A DNA stretch of 24,983 bases, taken from NCBI GenBank assembly GCA_003455565.1, contig DMQW01000461.1, forward strand, positions 1 to 24,983. Reading direction: 5' to 3'. Made by a program: the position numbers and the translations under genes. The notes under the pieces were generated by a model. The model did not search any database and was not told the origin of the DNA. It saw only the letters and a list, made by a program, of their open reading frames with translations. Positions 23,146-24,983 of the stretch are shown here, one piece after another (the stretch's first letter is position 1; the number at the start of each line of letters is the position of its first letter). This DNA is from Limisphaerales bacterium. Lineage in GTDB: Bacteria; Verrucomicrobiota; Verrucomicrobiia; Limisphaerales; UBA11358.

Positions 23146-23539
23146 AGTGCTGGACAGTCACGCGCTCGTGGCCTACTTCCGTGACGAACCCGGAGCGGAG
23201 ATGGTGGAGAACTTGCTGGTCGTGGCGGGCCGGAAGGACAGTCCGCTGCACATGACCGACGTCAACTACGCCGAGGTCAAATACTCCATCGTGAAGAAAG
23301 ACGGGGTCAAGGCGTGGGCGGAAGCGGCGAAGATTCTTCAAGGCTTGCCCATTGATTTTCACTCCACGACGCGCGCGATGGCGGACACCGCCGCCGATTT
23401 CAAAGCCCGCTTTAAATTGAGTCTGGCTGATGCTTTTGCCGCCGCACTGGCCAGGGAAAAGAAAACCGAACTCGTCACCGGCGACCCGGAATTTAAGGCT
23501 TTGGAAAAAGAAATTCAAATCAACTGGCTCGCAAAATAA
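23135..23539 (+). CDS. vapC: PIN-domain ribonuclease toxin (VapC-type)
   Basis: VapC toxins are PIN-domain, magnesium-dependent RNases that cleave tRNA or rRNA and arrest growth when free of antitoxin. The 134-residue length is typical. The acidic active-site residues are all present: D7 in AKVLDSHALVAYF, E47 in NYAEVKYS, D99 in LSLADAFAAALA and D117 in LVTGDPEF. ATG at 23135 is preceded by GGAGG (23124-23128) at a good distance, one of the few clear Shine-Dalgarno sequences in the window, and it overlaps the antitoxin gene. Clustering with an AbrB-type antitoxin makes the assignment firm. RNA target is unknown. Confidence 0.93.
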   Translation: MPAKVLDSHALVAYFRDEPGAEMVENLLVVAGRKDSPLHMTDVNYAEVKYSIVKKDGVKAWAEAAKILQGLPIDFHSTTRAMADTAADFKARFKLSLADAFAAALAREKKTELVTGDPEFKALEKEIQINWLAK

Positions 23540-23546
23540 TTTGTTG

Positions 23547-23579
23547 GCAGAATGGGTTTCTGCTCAATCAGCAGATTGA
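23547..23579. terminator. Two adjacent small hairpins between convergent genes
   Basis: GCAGAA-TGGGT-TTCTGC (23547-23563) and TCAATC-AGCA-GATTGA (23564-23579) stand back to back between the convergent vapC and aminotransferase genes. Each stem is only 6 bp and there is no T-tract, so a weak bidirectional terminator is only a suggestion. Confidence 0.3.
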
Positions 23580-23586
23580 TTCGCGC

Positions 23587-24735
23587 TTACAATAACTCCA
23601 CCACGCGCTGCAGTTCCGCGTCCGTGTTGTAAAAGTGCGGCGCGAGGCGGAGGTAATTTCGTCCTTTGCGGTCGGTGCGCAGCGACGCGATGACGCCGGC
23701 GTCCGCCAATTTTTTGTGCAGCGGCGCGAGATCCTTGCCCGGTTGAAAAAAGGACGTGATGCCGCTGGCGTTCTCCGGTTTCGGTTCGGCGTTCAACACG
23801 GCAAAACCTTTCGCCTGCAACGCCGGCACGAGCCATGCGCGTTTGCGGAGCAGTTCGGCGGCGATGTTTTCCACGCCGAGTTCCAGTGCGAGTTCCATCG
23901 CGGCAATCAGTCCGATGAGGCCGATGAGATTGTGCGTGCCCGCTTCAAATTTCGCCGCGCCGCTGCGGAATTCGATTTTTTCCTGCGCGACGAAATTCGG
24001 ATTGCGGACATTGTGCCAGCCGTAAATCGGCGGATTTAATTTTTCCTGCATCTCGCTCCGGACGTAAAAAATGCCCGCGCCGCATGGGCCGAGCAGCCAT
24101 TTATGCGCGTCGGCGGCGAGAAAATCAACGTGTTCAACCGTCGTCGGAAATGCGCCGAGCGTCTGGATGGCGTCGAGGCAAAAAAGAATTCCGCGTTCGC
24201 GCAGAAATTTTCCGATGGCGGCGTGGTCGAGCCGGTAGCCGCTGATGAAATGGTTGGAGGCGAGCGCGACGATGCGCGTGTTTTCGTCCACCTGGCCCAT
24301 CACGTCAATCGCGCGGATCGCGCCGAGGCCGCGCGTGTTGAGCAATCGCACCTGCACGCCGCGCGCGGCAAGCGCCATCCACGGATAAACATTGGACGGA
24401 TAATCGTCGTGGTAAATGAGGACGTTGTCGCCGCGCCGAAAATTCAATCCGGCGGCAACAAAACTCAACGCCAGCGAAGTCGGGCCGACGAGCGAAACTT
24501 CGTCGGGCTGGCAGTTCAATAATTTCGCGCCAGTTTTTCGCGCGTCGTCAATGCGGTGCATGACGAAGGCTTCCTGATCGCCGAGCGTGCCTTCATTGGC
24601 GCAGTCGTTCATCGCCTGCGCGACGCGGCGCGGCAGCGGGCAGACGCCACTGTGCGCGAGGAAAATTTTACCTTTGGTAACAGGGAATTCAGCACGGCGC
24701 AGTTCCTCGTTGGTCAAAATTTCATTCAGAGTCAT
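23587..24735 (-). CDS. Class V aminotransferase family protein (PLP enzyme)
   Basis: A 382-residue fold-type I PLP enzyme of the NifS/CsdA/isopenicillin-N epimerase-like group. Conserved parts include FLAHSGVCPLPRRVAQAM, VSLVGPTSLALSFVA, IYHDDYPSNVYPW, IVALASNHFISGYRLD, LFCLDAIQTLGAF (D188, Q191), and DAHKWLLGPCGAGIFYV, where K212 should form the Schiff base. The end reads ASLRTDRKGRNYLRLAPHFYNTDAELQRVVELL. The mobile Cys loop with RxGxHC of true cysteine desulfurases is not seen, so sulfur donation is unlikely; a lyase, epimerase or other PLP reaction fits better, with unknown substrate. It lies 41 bases downstream of the secretion-system gene on the same strand, but no functional link is evident. 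Confidence 0.88.
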   Translation of the reverse strand: MTLNEILTNEELRRAEFPVTKGKIFLAHSGVCPLPRRVAQAMNDCANEGTLGDQEAFVMHRIDDARKTGAKLLNCQPDEVSLVGPTSLALSFVAAGLNFRRGDNVLIYHDDYPSNVYPWMALAARGVQVRLLNTRGLGAIRAIDVMGQVDENTRIVALASNHFISGYRLDHAAIGKFLRERGILFCLDAIQTLGAFPTTVEHVDFLAADAHKWLLGPCGAGIFYVRSEMQEKLNPPIYGWHNVRNPNFVAQEKIEFRSGAAKFEAGTHNLIGLIGLIAAMELALELGVENIAAELLRKRAWLVPALQAKGFAVLNAEPKPENASGITSFFQPGKDLAPLHKKLADAGVIASLRTDRKGRNYLRLAPHFYNTDAELQRVVELL

Positions 24736-24776
24736 GGGGTGAAAATAAATTCAAAAGGTTCGCAGGCAAAGCGGAA

Positions 24777-24983
24777 TTAAAATCCGTTGGTGATGGTGGA
24801 GATCTGGTTGAAGTAGCCGGTGTAAAACTGGATGATTTTGTAGCCGATGATGCAGGCGACGAGGCCGTAGATGAGGCGGGGCGTCCATTGCGCGAAGTCC
24901 TGAAGTTTGCGCGTGCCTTCTTCGTTGTAGTAGCGGTGCAGACGATGGAGCGCGTCGTCGAGCTTGCCGCTGATTTCGCCGCT
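24777..24983 (-). CDS. Type II secretion / type IV pilus F (PilC-GspF) family protein, C-terminal fragment
   Basis: Only the last 68 residues are in the window; the frame runs off the right edge and ends with TAA at 24777. It begins SGEISGKLDDALHRLHRYYN, which is the GE-sG-Ld..L..l..yy motif at the start of the second cytoplasmic-domain end in GspF/PilC proteins. This is followed by a basic segment and one transmembrane helix (LIYGLVACIIGYKIIQFY), ending FNQISTITNGF. GspF/PilC are polytopic inner-membrane platform proteins for pseudopilus or pilus assembly. Other secretion genes probably lie to the right. Confidence 0.75.
   Translation of the reverse strand, partial: SGEISGKLDDALHRLHRYYNEEGTRKLQDFAQWTPRLIYGLVACIIGYKIIQFYTGYFNQISTITNGF

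Overview
The window reads as chromosomal DNA from a Verrucomicrobiota bacterium, most likely of the Pedosphaera/Limisphaera kind. This is inferred, not proven. The pointers are: a secreted protease ending in the ATNL...W...QQFFRLR-type C-terminal module common in secreted proteins of that group; near-absence of Shine-Dalgarno sequences with several TTG/GTG starts; moderately GC-rich DNA; and many short interspersed palindromic or tandem repeats, some lying inside reading frames. No rRNA, tRNA, CRISPR array, transposase or phage gene was recognised, and no gene-free stretch exceeds about 300 bases.

Layout. (1) 1-1825, minus strand: the 5' part of a class III aminotransferase and queE (7-deazaguanine pathway), separated by a palindromic repeat; queE itself carries a 137-bp palindromic repeat in its open frame. 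(2) 1900-6155: a secreted subtilase-like protein, thiD convergent with and overlapping it, and a PolX-type DNA polymerase/PHP protein divergent from thiD. (3) 6226-10955, plus strand: a possible structured leader, then an exopolysaccharide-type cluster of an outer-membrane beta-barrel, a Wzc-like tyrosine autokinase/co-polymerase, a Wza-like export lipoprotein and a small FHA-like membrane protein. No glycosyltransferase lies in this cluster. (4) 10972-12519, minus: purH, and upstream of it a TolC-like outer-membrane channel (12625-13962).

(5) 14060-17660, plus: a YbhG/F/S-R-like ABC export system (HlyD-type adaptor, ATPase, ABC-2 permease), divergent from the TolC gene with a palindromic operator candidate in the shared intergenic region; together these could form a tripartite exporter. 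An AT-richer unknown ORF sits between adaptor and ATPase, and a palindromic repeat sits between ATPase and permease. (6) 17711-18169, minus: a conserved-looking hypothetical protein whose last residues and stop lie in another repeat. (7) 18412-22767, plus: opgG, an unknown one-TM protein, and opgH, tightly packed, for osmoregulated periplasmic glucan synthesis. (8) 22870-23539: a VapBC-type toxin-antitoxin pair behind a good sigma70-like promoter embedded in inverted repeats. (9) 23587-24983, minus: a class V aminotransferase and the C-terminal end of a type II secretion/type IV pilus F (PilC) protein.

The most striking property is the density of several different short repeat families, four of which supply protein-coding sequence or alter a gene end. 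The best candidates for undescribed functional biology are the leader in front of the exopolysaccharide cluster, the unknown gene between opgG and opgH, and the unknown gene inserted in the exporter operon.
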